Below are positions 11,020 to 18,780 of a stretch of DNA of 45,190 nt, piece after piece; the stretch's first letter is position 1, and each line of letters starts with the position of its first letter. A model generated the notes under the pieces. It did no database searches, was not told where the DNA came from, and saw only the letters and a program-made list of their open reading frames with translations. Source of the stretch: Alistipes sp. (lineage in GTDB: Bacteria > Bacteroidota > Bacteroidia > Bacteroidales > Rikenellaceae). Position numbers and translations under genes: made by a program. The stretch lies in the NCBI GenBank assembly GCA_017555905.1, contig JAFZFP010000019.1:1-45190 (forward strand). Direction: 5' to 3'.

Positions 11020-11817
11020 TTATGCTTTTATCATATTGAGTATTGCTTCAGCGCACTTCTCTGGCTCCTCATAGAATCCCATATGGCCCGACTCCTCAAG
11101 CCAAACAACCTTGGCGTTGGGGTCTTGTTCTATCATCTCGTCTGCAACCTCCTGAGGGATGTAGTAGTCGTGACGACCAAAGATGAAGAGGTGGGGGATG
11201 TTGCTGTCGCGCAACTGCTCGCCTCGGCTTTTGCGCTCAATCATTCCGCCAAGGATAGCAATGACGCCCTCATCCTCGGAGATAAGTATCAATTCGCGAA
11301 TATCCTCGATATAGTCCTTTAGGCGATTTACATTCTGCGTAGCGAAGCCCACGTGAGGCACCAGACGTGCCAACGTATTCTTCTTACCCGCCTTGATAAG
11401 CTCTATCTCCCTACGACGTCTATCGCACTTCTCCTGGCTATCTGCCGAGGTGGTTGAACTCAGAAGTATGATATTTTCGAGGTGCTTGGCGTACTTGTCG
11501 AGCATTGCTAATGCCACGTAACCACCCATAGAGTGACCCACGACACTATACTTGTCGATGCCCAATGCGTCCATCGTAAGGGCCACACAATCAGCCAAGT
11601 ACTCCATAGTATGTACCTCACCATTAATCATCGAGACACCGTGTCCTGGCAGGTCGAGCGTTATCACGCGAAGATCCCTCTTTAGCAAATCGACAAACTC
11701 ATCCCATACGAGCATCGACTCTAAGTATCCGTGTAGCAACACCACACAGCGCTCGCCACGCTCCGTGTCGGCAACGTGCATAGGGGTCTCGCCCGCCATA
11801 ATAAACTTCTCGGTCAT
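11020..11817 (-). CDS. Alpha/beta-hydrolase
   Basis: A 265-residue alpha/beta-hydrolase with the full catalytic triad in the expected order: nucleophile S96 in GHSMGG, acid D217 in FGRHD, and H245 in ESGHMGF. H29-G30 (LLHGYLES) supplies the oxyanion-hole motif and DLPGHG follows at about residue 55. No signal peptide is seen, so it is probably cytoplasmic. Close relatives act as esterases, lipases or C-C hydrolases, but the substrate cannot be read from sequence. It is a single-gene unit with its own promoter, facing rpoC at its 3' end and divergent from dapF. Confidence 0.88.
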   Translation of the reverse strand: MTEKFIMAGETPMHVADTERGERCVVLLHGYLESMLVWDEFVDLLKRDLRVITLDLPGHGVSMINGEVHTMEYLADCVALTMDALGIDKYSVVGHSMGGYVALAMLDKYAKHLENIILLSSTTSADSQEKCDRRRREIELIKAGKKNTLARLVPHVGFATQNVNRLKDYIEDIRELILISEDEGVIAILGGMIERKSRGEQLRDSNIPHLFIFGRHDYYIPQEVADEMIEQDPNAKVVWLEESGHMGFYEEPEKCAEAILNMIKA

Positions 11818-11844
11818 AGGTATATAGTTAAGGTTAATGCTTTA

Positions 11845-11875
11845 CAATATTACAAAAAAAAGTGGACATAGACAA
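11845..11875 (-). promoter_or_regulatory. Promoter for the alpha/beta-hydrolase gene
   Basis: On the minus strand, TTG (11873-11875) is followed by 20 bases and TAATATTG (11845-11852), one mismatch from the Bacteroidota -7 element TAnnTTTG. It ends 27 bases upstream of the hydrolase start. It is divergent from the dapF promoter, with about 40 bases between the two. Confidence 0.5.
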
Positions 11876-11913
11876 TAGGTCGCGACAAAAAGGTGGGATT
11901 ATGTACCCATAAT

Positions 11914-11944
11914 TTTGTAGTGGTGGAAATATTTTGTAACTTTG
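11914..11944 (+). promoter_or_regulatory. Canonical Bacteroidota promoter for dapF-tamL
   Basis: TTTG (11914-11917), exactly 19 bases, then TAACTTTG (11937-11944). This is a perfect match to the primary sigma factor consensus TTTG-N19-TAnnTTTG. Predicted transcription starts near 11950, which rules out any dapF start upstream of that point and supports the ATG at 11992. Confidence 0.88.
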
Positions 11945-11991
11945 AACGATATATATACGTAATGAAGAGAGTTTTCGGCGAAACAGAGAGT

Positions 11992-12936
11992 ATGGCTAAT
12001 ATAGATATCATAAAGTGTCAAGGCTCGGGTAACGACTTTATCCTTGTGGATTGTGTCGCTAACGAGGCGTTGGCTAATGTGGATTGGAGTGGCTTTGCAC
12101 GTGTGGCGTGCGACAGAGAGCGAGGCATCGGAAGCGATGGCATCTTGCTGGTTGTGCGCTACGACGATGGTTGCTACGGTATGGATATGCTCAACCCCGA
12201 TGGTACACACGCAGAGATGTGTGGTAATGGCATAAGGTGTGTTGCTCGTTATGCTATGGAGCGTGGCTATATTGGCCCGAGGGGTCTGCTTCGTTCGGGC
12301 GGTAGAGATTATAATGTTGCCGAGGCCGAGGCTATCGGTGAGGGTATTCCCACCTATTCGGTAGATATCCCTATCCGCACGTCGAGTCCCGATTTCGCCT
12401 TCTTCTACCCCAAGAGTAGTTTTCTTGGTCGTAGGATCGAGGCTTTGGATGGCGAGTTGGAATTTACGGCACTCAATTTGGGTAATCCCCATATTGTTGC
12501 AAAGGTCGATGCCATCTCGTTGGAACACCTCGCAGAGTTGGGTGAGCGAGTCAAGGTACTCAAGGAACTCTTCCCCAATGGTGTAAATGTATCGTTGTAT
12601 GAGTGTCGAGGCCCTCGAAGCATCTTTGTCGCCACCTATGAGCGTGGCGCAGGAATCACCCTCTCGTGTGGTACGGCAATGACGGCCTCTGCTACAGCCT
12701 CTGCGTTGCTTGGCTTTGTTGTGCGTGGCGAGCGTATCGAGGTGCGCAATCGTGGTGGTAAGGTCCACTGCACAACGCTCTTGGGCGATGAGATTGTTAC
12801 ACGCCTGGAGGGTAATGCCTCGTTTGAGTGGCGTGGCGTGGCACGTTTTGATGAGGATGCCTTCGATTTTGAGGTCGCGGTTCATAGTGGCGAAGAGGAG
12901 GCATGGGCGCGTTTTGTTGAGAGTGTAAACAGATAG
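11992..12936 (+). CDS. dapF: Diaminopimelate epimerase
   Basis: DapF converts LL- to meso-diaminopimelate, the last shared step before lysine and peptidoglycan cross-linking. From ATG 11992 the product is 314 residues. It has both catalytic cysteines, C77 in AEMCGNGIRC and C226 in LSCGTAM, plus GSGNDFILVD at the N-terminus and the LGNPHIV substrate motif. Longer starts at 11893 or 11962 are disfavoured: the first precedes the promoter, and family members begin just before the GxGNDF block. It is followed 24 bases later by tamL, probably on the same transcript. A 348-codon frame runs antisense over the whole gene and is not believed. Confidence 0.96.
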   Translation: MANIDIIKCQGSGNDFILVDCVANEALANVDWSGFARVACDRERGIGSDGILLVVRYDDGCYGMDMLNPDGTHAEMCGNGIRCVARYAMERGYIGPRGLLRSGGRDYNVAEAEAIGEGIPTYSVDIPIRTSSPDFAFFYPKSSFLGRRIEALDGELEFTALNLGNPHIVAKVDAISLEHLAELGERVKVLKELFPNGVNVSLYECRGPRSIFVATYERGAGITLSCGTAMTASATASALLGFVVRGERIEVRNRGGKVHCTTLLGDEIVTRLEGNASFEWRGVARFDEDAFDFEVAVHSGEEEAWARFVESVNR

Positions 12937-12960
12937 TTCAACCAAAGAGGGGCATAAGGT

Positions 12961-15351
12961 ATGAGGCTCGGGTTTATTAGATATATGCTACTTGTAGCGA
13001 TGATGCTTGTCATCGCTTCGTGTAGTGTTACCCGCTCCTTGCCCGAGGGTGAGTACCTGCTCACCAGAGTAAAGTTCGAGGAGGATAAATCTACTCCCCG
13101 AAGCGAGCGTATCACCTTGGATAAGGATGGTCTTGAGACCTACGTGCGCCAGTCGCCCAATAAGCGAATCTTTGGTATCGACTTCTACGTGTGGGTATAT
13201 GAGAAGGCAAATCCCGAGAAGGATAATTGGTGGAATAACTTCAAACGTAAGATTGGCGAGGAGCCTGTCCTCTTGGATAGCGCCTTGACAGATAAGTCGT
13301 TGCAGAATTTGCAGACATACCTCCATACCCGAGGTTACTTCTCATCGAGTGTTAGGTGTGATGTAGATACCACCAGCCGCAAGCGACGTGCGATGCTCAC
13401 TTACGTCATCAAGCAGGGCGAGCCTACGCGTATCGACTCGTTGTGCTACGACTTCCGCGACGAGTCTTTGCGCGATATAATCCTTTCGGACACAGCCTCT
13501 TCGACGCTTGAGCGAGGTTCAATCCTCGACATCGAGCGACTCAATGCCGAGCGCGACCGTATAGCGGGTATGCTCAATAATAGAGGTTATTTCGACTTTA
13601 CGGCTAATAACATATCCTATGAGGTAGATACCATAGGCCGAGGTGTCAATGCCGAGGTGCGTATGATAATACGACCTACGCTCACGGGCTACGACGAGCG
13701 TGGTGTGGCTGTCTATGAGGATAACTCGGTCTATCGTCTGCGTAACATCAATGTATATCCTACCTACGACCCTATGCTTCGCTCGACATCGGGCTTTAGG
13801 AGCGATGCTGAGATTGACACGATTGACTACTACGGACTTAAAATTATCCGCGATAAGAAGACTACGCCACAGCTGCGTAATTCGGTGTTGCGTCGCACTA
13901 TACCTATCTATCCAGGCTATATATACGACGCCTCGCAGATATCGCGTACGAATAAGGAGTTGATGTCGTTGGGTTTCTTCCGCAACTCTAAGATCGTCTT
14001 CGACAGGGTGCCATCCGACGGCAACTTCATCACCTATGTCGGTGAGGGAGAGTCTATGTCTATCGTGACTGACACCAAGGAGTCCTACCTCGATTGCAAC
14101 ATATATGCTACGCCAGCCCTTAAGCAGAGTATGAAGGTGGAGGTCGAGGCCTCTTCAACCTCTACGTTCTATGGTCTTAGTGCTACGCTCGGTTACTCGA
14201 ATAAGAATGTCTTTCGTGGTGCCGAGGCCTTCGATATTGCGGCACGCTTTGGTTTCGAGTTTATGTATGCCCGCGATGTTGAGAAGCGCACGGCTCAGGA
14301 GTTTGGCCTCACCGCGGGCCTCTCGTTCCCTCGATTCTTGGCTCCATTTAGGATTGCTCCTCGAGACAATGTGGCGCAGGCACGTACACGCCTCGAGTTG
14401 GCCTTCGACTATCAGGATAGACCCTACTACCGCCGTAATATCTTCACCACTCGTTGGGCCTATAGTTGGCAACAGGGTGAGCGTTCATCGTTTGTCTTGC
14501 GCCCCGTGGATATCAACTGGATCGATGTGAAGAGTGTGAATCAGCAATTCCTTGAGGATATCGACAACCGCTATTTGCAGACCTCCTTCGAGTCGCAACT
14601 TACGGCGGGACTCTCGGCTTCGTGGATTTATAATACCCAGCGTTCGGACTTCGACCAGAATGTTACCATCGTGCGTGCAAACCTTGAGAGTGCGGGTAAC
14701 CTTATACAGGGCTTGGAGTCGCTCTTCTCGCACCACGCCCCAGGCAAGGAGTATTACGAGATTTTGGGTGTCCGTTATTCGCAGTATGTGCGCGGTGAGT
14801 TGAGTGCCAGCCATAAGATAGACCTCGGCTATAAGATGGCCCTTGCGGGTCGCCTCTTTGGTGGTGTCGGTGTCACATACGGCAACTCTATGGGTCGCTC
14901 TATACCATTCGATCGAATGTTCTATTGTGGTGGTGCTAACTCTATGCGTGGTTGGGTGCCTCGTACCTTGGGCCCTGGTAATAAGTCACAACCAAAGGAT
15001 GCTACCTACCCTGCACAGGTGGGTGATGTACGTTTGGAAGCCAACCTTGAGTTCCGCTTTCCGGTGTGGTGGATCTTCCACGGTGCGCTATTCTGCGACT
15101 TGGGAAATGTGTGGTATCTGCGTGATACGGAGGATAATGACCCTGAGGAGGTCTTCCGATTCAATAACTTCTATCGACAACTCGGCTTCAATACGGGACT
15201 TGGTCTGCGTATCGATGTTACGTTTGTGGTTTTGCGCTTCGACCTTGGTATTCAGCTACATAACCCAGGTATGCCCGAGGGTCAGCGCTGGATTCACGAC
15301 TTCAAGTGGAGTAATATGGCCCTTAACTTTGGTGTGGGCTATCCATTCTAA
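12961..15351 (+). CDS. tamL: TamL: lipidated BamA/TamA-family outer-membrane protein
   Basis: This is an Omp85-superfamily protein of 796 residues. The signal sequence ends in VIAS-C21, a lipobox, so this is the Bacteroidota lipoprotein form of TamA (TamL) rather than BamA. The segment SLPEGEYLLTRVKF with YVRQSPNKRIFG is typical of the family. POTRA-like repeats follow (LHTRGYFSSSV at about 120, LNNRGYFDF at about 205, MSLGFFRNSKI), then a barrel from about residue 400, with SMRGW in place of the VRGF/Y loop motif and a terminal aromatic residue (GVGYPF). It acts in the outer membrane, presumably with a TamB partner encoded elsewhere. The operon context is dapF upstream and an OmpA protein downstream, an envelope cluster. 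Confidence 0.85.
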   Translation: MRLGFIRYMLLVAMMLVIASCSVTRSLPEGEYLLTRVKFEEDKSTPRSERITLDKDGLETYVRQSPNKRIFGIDFYVWVYEKANPEKDNWWNNFKRKIGEEPVLLDSALTDKSLQNLQTYLHTRGYFSSSVRCDVDTTSRKRRAMLTYVIKQGEPTRIDSLCYDFRDESLRDIILSDTASSTLERGSILDIERLNAERDRIAGMLNNRGYFDFTANNISYEVDTIGRGVNAEVRMIIRPTLTGYDERGVAVYEDNSVYRLRNINVYPTYDPMLRSTSGFRSDAEIDTIDYYGLKIIRDKKTTPQLRNSVLRRTIPIYPGYIYDASQISRTNKELMSLGFFRNSKIVFDRVPSDGNFITYVGEGESMSIVTDTKESYLDCNIYATPALKQSMKVEVEASSTSTFYGLSATLGYSNKNVFRGAEAFDIAARFGFEFMYARDVEKRTAQEFGLTAGLSFPRFLAPFRIAPRDNVAQARTRLELAFDYQDRPYYRRNIFTTRWAYSWQQGERSSFVLRPVDINWIDVKSVNQQFLEDIDNRYLQTSFESQLTAGLSASWIYNTQRSDFDQNVTIVRANLESAGNLIQGLESLFSHHAPGKEYYEILGVRYSQYVRGELSASHKIDLGYKMALAGRLFGGVGVTYGNSMGRSIPFDRMFYCGGANSMRGWVPRTLGPGNKSQPKDATYPAQVGDVRLEANLEFRFPVWWIFHGALFCDLGNVWYLRDTEDNDPEEVFRFNNFYRQLGFNTGLGLRIDVTFVVLRFDLGIQLHNPGMPEGQRWIHDFKWSNMALNFGVGYPF

Positions 15352-15449
15352 ACTCTCCACCTCTCCCACATATAGTTCTATTGTTTGGCGTGGTATTTGA
15401 ATATCTCGTAGGCAACATAATGTGTGTAAAATACATAAATGCTTTGTTT

Positions 15450-16649
15450 ATGAGAAGATTAATACTTTGTATCGTTATGGCTACCATCCTCACCACCGCG
15501 AGTGCTTTTGCGGGCGAGGGTGAAGAGCAACCCCGTTGGAGAGGTTTTGAGACCAACCGTTTTTGGGATAATTGGGAGGTGGCCATTGGAGGAGGTAACT
15601 CCTTCTTGCAGTTGTCGCAAAAGTGGGGTAGTGACCCTGGAAAATTCCTTAAGAGGAATGGCTGGAATGCCAATCTGAGCGCTAGAAAGTGGTTTGCCCC
15701 TGTGCTTGGTATGCGCCTACAGGTCGATGCAGGAGAGTTTCGCAACTACTCCTACGATATGTCTCGATTTGGTGACGGAGCCTTCAAAACGCCCTATATC
15801 TTTGTTCACGGCGACATCTTAGTCAATATGTCGAACTGGATTGGTGGCTATAAGCCTGATAGGCTCTATAGTGCAGTTTCCTACTTTGGCTTTGGCTATA
15901 CTGCGATGTCGTGGACTAAGAAGTCGGTGGGCTCCTATAATGGTGAGTTTGCCTTCTCGTCGGGTCTGTTGAGTAAGTTTAGGGTAATCCCTCAGTTAGA
16001 TATAGAGTTGGACCTTCGCACTTGGTTGTTCGCCGAGAACTCGCTCCCAGAGCAGATACGCAGTGGTGGCCGTTACACCTTTGGTATGTCGGCCTCTGTG
16101 GGTGTGGCCTATCGCTTCAATCAGCGTGAATGGTCGAGGGCCTACCCCGAAGTTGTTGTAGATGGCTATATCCTAGAGGCTATGGCTCTTGAGGAGCAAC
16201 TCATAGCCCGCGACAAGGAGTTGCAGAGCGCTCTATCCCAGGTGCAATCGCTCACCAATAAGAATCGAAGCCTTGCTAACGACTTGGAGCAGAGCAAGAG
16301 GAGCCTTGAAAAAGAGGAGAAGAGGTGTGTGGTGCCTGAGTGTGTAGTATTCTTCGAGATTGGAAAGAGTAAGATGAGCGACTATGCTAAGGCTACGTTG
16401 GATAACTATATCGAACAGGTTAAGGGGCTCGACTCTCCACTTATGGTGGTCGGTTATGCCGACAAGGAGACGGGAAGTACTGCGCGTAACGAACAACTCT
16501 CTAAGGAGCGTGCCTATAGCGTGGCCAACTATATGGAGTCAAGGGGCATAGATCCTAATCGTATCGCTACTACGTGGGTGGGCGACAATGTCGAGGCCTT
16601 CACCTCGCCTGATTCTCCAACCGTAAACCGTTGTGTAATAATCGAGTAG
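15450..16649 (+). CDS. OmpA-family outer-membrane protein
   Basis: I start it at ATG 15450, where a clean signal peptide begins (MRRLILCIVMATILTTASAFA); the frame extends further upstream, but those residues would precede the signal. The mature protein has an N-terminal barrel-like region (about 25-235), a coiled-coil linker (about 245-290, EEQLIARDKELQSALSQ) and a C-terminal OmpA domain. The latter has VVGYADKETGS, N-x2-LS-x2-RA (RNEQLSKERA) and NRCVIIE, the peptidoglycan-binding fold. It probably tethers the outer membrane to peptidoglycan. It lies 98 bases after tamL; no confident promoter is visible between them. The 399-residue length suits Bacteroidales OmpA proteins. Confidence 0.85.
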   Translation: MRRLILCIVMATILTTASAFAGEGEEQPRWRGFETNRFWDNWEVAIGGGNSFLQLSQKWGSDPGKFLKRNGWNANLSARKWFAPVLGMRLQVDAGEFRNYSYDMSRFGDGAFKTPYIFVHGDILVNMSNWIGGYKPDRLYSAVSYFGFGYTAMSWTKKSVGSYNGEFAFSSGLLSKFRVIPQLDIELDLRTWLFAENSLPEQIRSGGRYTFGMSASVGVAYRFNQREWSRAYPEVVVDGYILEAMALEEQLIARDKELQSALSQVQSLTNKNRSLANDLEQSKRSLEKEEKRCVVPECVVFFEIGKSKMSDYAKATLDNYIEQVKGLDSPLMVVGYADKETGSTARNEQLSKERAYSVANYMESRGIDPNRIATTWVGDNVEAFTSPDSPTVNRCVIIE

Positions 16650-16670
16650 GAAGTATCTTGTACAATGACA

Positions 16671-16707
16671 ATGGGTTAGATTAGAGCGAAGGCTCAATCT
16701 AACCCAT
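16671..16707. terminator. Bidirectional terminator between the OmpA gene and the radical SAM gene
   Basis: ATGGGTTAGATT (16671-16682) pairs with AATCTAACCCAT (16696-16707), and an inner GAGC/GCTC stem with loop GAAG extends it to about 16 pairs with one bulge. It sits between two converging genes. Downstream T content is modest (TATTTTAG on the plus strand), so termination efficiency is uncertain, but position and symmetry fit a shared terminator. Confidence 0.65.
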
Positions 16708-16733
16708 AACTATTTTAGCACTTAAGCGATGCT

Positions 16734-17810
16734 CTACTTTAGCATATTATAGTGGCAATACATAAGTTTTCCCTTGTCGTCGCGTAGGTGCATACCTCCA
16801 CCTCGGCAGAACTCCCATACCTTGCAGTCGCTGCACTCGTCGCACTTGGTCCACTCCCTGTCGCGGTACTCTGTGAAGCGGTTCTGCCATACGTCCCAGA
16901 ACTTGTCGCGATAGATGTTTCCTTGTGCGTAGTTGCCACGAACGCTTGTGCAACCCGATATGTCGCCATTCACACGAATTGAGGCTACGGTGATGCCCGC
17001 ATTACACATATAGAAGTGGTCGCGCACTTCTGTTTCGTATCCGCCCAAGAAGCCCTCGCAGGCGTAGTTTAAGTTTATGCGACCCTCCTTGCGTGTGCGA
17101 CTGATGAACTCCATAAGCGAGCGGAACTGCTCGGCGTTGAGGTGTAGTTTGTCGTCGCGCTTGGCACGGCCAGCAGGGAATATCGAGAAGATGCGCCAGT
17201 GTGAGATGCCTCGGCTGATGAGGTACTCCTTCCACTCTTCGAGACGCTCTATGATGGCTGGCGTTACGCAGGTGATAACGTCGTAGGTAAGACCCTCAAC
17301 TTGACGGATGTAACCTATGGCACGCTCGGCCTTAGCGAAACTATCGGGGTTTTGGCGAATGTCGTTGTGGATATCTGCAAAACCATCGAAACTTACAGAT
17401 ACTGAGCGCAGTCCAGCATCGACTAAGGCGTGTAGTCGCTCCTGACTGAGGCTCAGACCATTGGTTACCATACCCCACATATAACCTCTCTTTGTCACCT
17501 CACGACCTGCCTCCTCCAAATCCTTGCGCACCAAGACCTCGCCACCCGAGAAGATAATCAACACCTCCTTGGGATCTACGTTTGGCGTAACCTCATTGTC
17601 GAGGACATCGAGGAAGTCCTGAAGTGGCATATCGAGTTCCGAGGCGTCGGTACGGCAGTCGCTACCGCAGTGACGACAGCGCAGGTTACAACGAAGCGTA
17701 CACTCCCAAAAGAGTGTACGCAACCTGTGACGCTCCACGACACCGTCGTAGATGCTCTTAAATATCTTAAGTCCCAGGTACTTCCTAAGACCTAAACGCT
17801 TACCTTTCAC
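16734..17810 (-). CDS. Radical SAM/SPASM enzyme of a radical SAM/lipoprotein pair
   Basis: A radical S-adenosylmethionine enzyme. The 4Fe-4S motif CNLRCRHC (C-x3-C-x2-C) lies near residue 41 and is flanked by two more cysteines (WECTLRC and GSDC). IIFSGGE follows at about residue 85, and a SPASM-like C-terminal cysteine cluster (CDECSDCKVWEFC ... MYC) suits auxiliary iron-sulfur clusters. Such proteins often modify peptides. No ATG start exists: I chose GTG 17810 (358 residues), 13 bases after the lipoprotein stop; TTG 17849 would overlap that gene by 26 bases. NCBIfam, as I recall it, recognises a Bacteroidota-only radical SAM enzyme paired with a small lipoprotein; this pair fits. The reaction is unknown. 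Confidence 0.85.
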   Translation of the reverse strand: MKGKRLGLRKYLGLKIFKSIYDGVVERHRLRTLFWECTLRCNLRCRHCGSDCRTDASELDMPLQDFLDVLDNEVTPNVDPKEVLIIFSGGEVLVRKDLEEAGREVTKRGYMWGMVTNGLSLSQERLHALVDAGLRSVSVSFDGFADIHNDIRQNPDSFAKAERAIGYIRQVEGLTYDVITCVTPAIIERLEEWKEYLISRGISHWRIFSIFPAGRAKRDDKLHLNAEQFRSLMEFISRTRKEGRINLNYACEGFLGGYETEVRDHFYMCNAGITVASIRVNGDISGCTSVRGNYAQGNIYRDKFWDVWQNRFTEYRDREWTKCDECSDCKVWEFCRGGGMHLRDDKGKLMYCHYNMLK

Positions 17811-17823
17811 AATGTGAGGGGTG

Positions 17824-18153
17824 TTACTCCTGAGAAGTCTCCTCAACAACCTCGGCCTTCTCCATCTGCTCGATGCGCTTTGCAGCCTCCTCCTCAGTGA
17901 GTGGGCTTACAACACGGCCGTCAGGGAATGGAACGCCACCCTTGTTAGGTGTATTCTCATCATCGATAGGGCGAACTACAGTGCCGTCAGGGAATGGCAC
18001 GCCATACATAAGCATAATGCGTGGATCCTCCTCCTCGGTAACGATATCCTGACTCTTCTTATCTTCGCTCTTTGTTGCCTTCTTAGTGCCACAGCACGCT
18101 ACGGTCGAGAAACCGAGAAGTGACAATAGAGCAACCTTCCATTTCATATTCAT
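17824..18153 (-). CDS. Small lipoprotein with duplicated GVPFPDG motif, partner of the radical SAM enzyme
   Basis: The product has 109 residues (107 if it starts at the second Met, 18147). The signal sequence MKWKVALLSLLGFSTVA ends at tandem cysteines C20-C21, a lipobox. The mature part is polar and contains two near-copies: GVPFPDGTVVRPI (51-63, preceded by IMLMY) and GVPFPDGRVVSPL (73-85), separated by an Asn/Asp/Lys-rich spacer; the end is acidic and helical. The repeats are also nearly identical at DNA level, so the duplication is recent or constrained. It lies just upstream of the radical SAM gene on one transcript, so it is the likely substrate or partner. The YGVP block resembles lipoproteins described next to such enzymes; assignment to that family is by memory. 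Confidence 0.75.
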   Translation of the reverse strand: MNMKWKVALLSLLGFSTVACCGTKKATKSEDKKSQDIVTEEEDPRIMLMYGVPFPDGTVVRPIDDENTPNKGGVPFPDGRVVSPLTEEEAAKRIEQMEKAEVVEETSQE

Positions 18154-18194
18154 AACACCAAGTTTTATGTTGTTAGTGACTTAATACTCTTCGA

Positions 18195-18226
18195 CAAATA
18201 TAAGAGATTTTATCATATTTTACAAA
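18195..18226 (-). promoter_or_regulatory. Promoter for the lipoprotein-radical SAM operon
   Basis: On the minus strand, TTTG (18223-18226) is followed by 20 bases and TATATTTG (18195-18202), matching the Bacteroidota consensus with one extra spacer base. It ends 41 bases upstream of the lipoprotein start. Confidence 0.7.
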
Positions 18227-18253
18227 TATAACGCAAAAAAAAGGTCTCAGAGT

Positions 18254-18284
18254 ATTGCTCCGAAGAATAAAATTCGTAACTTTG
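18254..18284 (+). promoter_or_regulatory. Promoter for the cold-shock-domain gene
   Basis: ATTG (18254-18257), 19 bases, then TAACTTTG (18277-18284), ending 24 bases before the ATG at 18309. The -7 element matches the consensus fully. It is divergent from the lipoprotein promoter about 30 bases away. Confidence 0.75.
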
Positions 18285-18308
18285 AACTACCAAAAATGAT
18301 AATAGGGT

Positions 18309-18515
18309 ATGAATGGTCGCGTGAAATGGTTCGATGATAAGCGTGGTTATGGCTTCATTACTTCGGATGAGGGCAGTGATACCTATGTCCATTTTACGGC
18401 TATTGTGAGCGATGGCTATCGCACGCTAAAGCATAATTGGCGTGTGGAGTACGACGTAATCACCACACCCGAGGGGCGTGAGGAGGCCCGCAATGTGGTG
18501 GTGAAAAGGAAGTAA
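18309..18515 (+). CDS. Cold-shock domain protein
   Basis: A single cold-shock (OB-fold) domain of 68 residues that binds single-stranded RNA or DNA and typically loosens RNA structure. RNP1 is KRGYGFITSD (about 11-20) and RNP2 is TYVHFTAI (about 25-32; the canonical form is VFVHFS), so the second motif is slightly divergent. The start MNGRVKWFDDKRGYGFI is the standard CspA-type opening. It has its own promoter and lies upstream of the methionine leader. No terminator is evident after it, so some read-through into the met leader is possible. Confidence 0.92.
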   Translation: MNGRVKWFDDKRGYGFITSDEGSDTYVHFTAIVSDGYRTLKHNWRVEYDVITTPEGREEARNVVVKRK

Positions 18516-18526
18516 ACGAAAAAAGT

Positions 18527-18558
18527 TTTGCAAAATAATATATTTCTTCTTATCTTTG
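18527..18558 (+). promoter_or_regulatory. Promoter of the metY-metX-hom leader
   Basis: TTTG (18527-18530), 20 bases, then TATCTTTG (18551-18558), a good Bacteroidota promoter. Transcription should begin near 18565, giving a leader of about 215 bases before metY that contains the short Met-rich peptide ORF and several hairpins. Confidence 0.75.
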
Positions 18559-18578
18559 TGTAACCTACTGACCTAAAG

Positions 18579-18662
18579 ATGAAGACGACAAGACATAGCA
18601 ACTCTACTCGTTGTGGTGCTTCTGCTCCACAAATCACTATGTCTATGCGAATGTGCCGTTAG
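18579..18662 (+). CDS. Met-rich leader peptide upstream of metY-metX-hom
   Basis: ATG 18579, about 15 bases after the predicted transcription start, opens a 27-residue peptide beginning MKTTRHSNSTRCG and ending TMSMRMCR before TAG at 18660. Three Met codons and one Cys codon fall within the last seven sense codons, directly before and inside a GTGCC/GGCAC hairpin that spans the stop. This is the layout of a transcription-attenuation leader that senses charged tRNA-Met (or Cys), and the downstream genes make homocysteine, the methionine precursor. Promoter, peptide and hairpin are seen; regulation is inferred. It is too short to be recognised by homology. Confidence 0.6.
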   Translation: MKTTRHSNSTRCGASAPQITMSMRMCR

Positions 18663-18745
18663 GCACTATTATATATTATGTGGCTACGCGCCACACCTCT
18701 CCAACCCATTTTCATAAATTAACTGAGCCTCATAACCATTGAGGT
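18653..18745 (+). promoter_or_regulatory. Hairpins in the met operon leader (putative attenuator)
   Basis: Three stems follow the Met codons. GTGCC/GGCAC (18653-18666, loop GTTA) overlaps the leader stop codon. TGTGGC/GCCACA (18679-18695, loop TACGC) is GC-rich and compact. CCTCA/TGAGG (18728-18744) lies about 37 bases before the metY ATG at 18781. No stem is followed by a long T-run, so control could act on translation or through Rho rather than by simple intrinsic termination. I looked for SAM-riboswitch signatures and found none. Confidence 0.45.
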
Positions 18746-18780
18746 CGAACTTTGTTGTATATATTTAATATTGATATACT

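Noticed and set aside
11899-12945. 348-codon open frame antisense across the whole of dapF
   Set aside because: dapF has both catalytic cysteines, the right length and a perfect promoter. The antisense product has no recognisable domain and is full of Thr, His and Ile runs typical of reverse-frame translation of GAG/GGT-rich codons.
18563-18780. SAM riboswitch in the met leader
   Set aside because: I could not find SAM-I, SAM-II or SAM/SAH consensus blocks; a Met-rich peptide ORF with hairpins explains the leader more simply.
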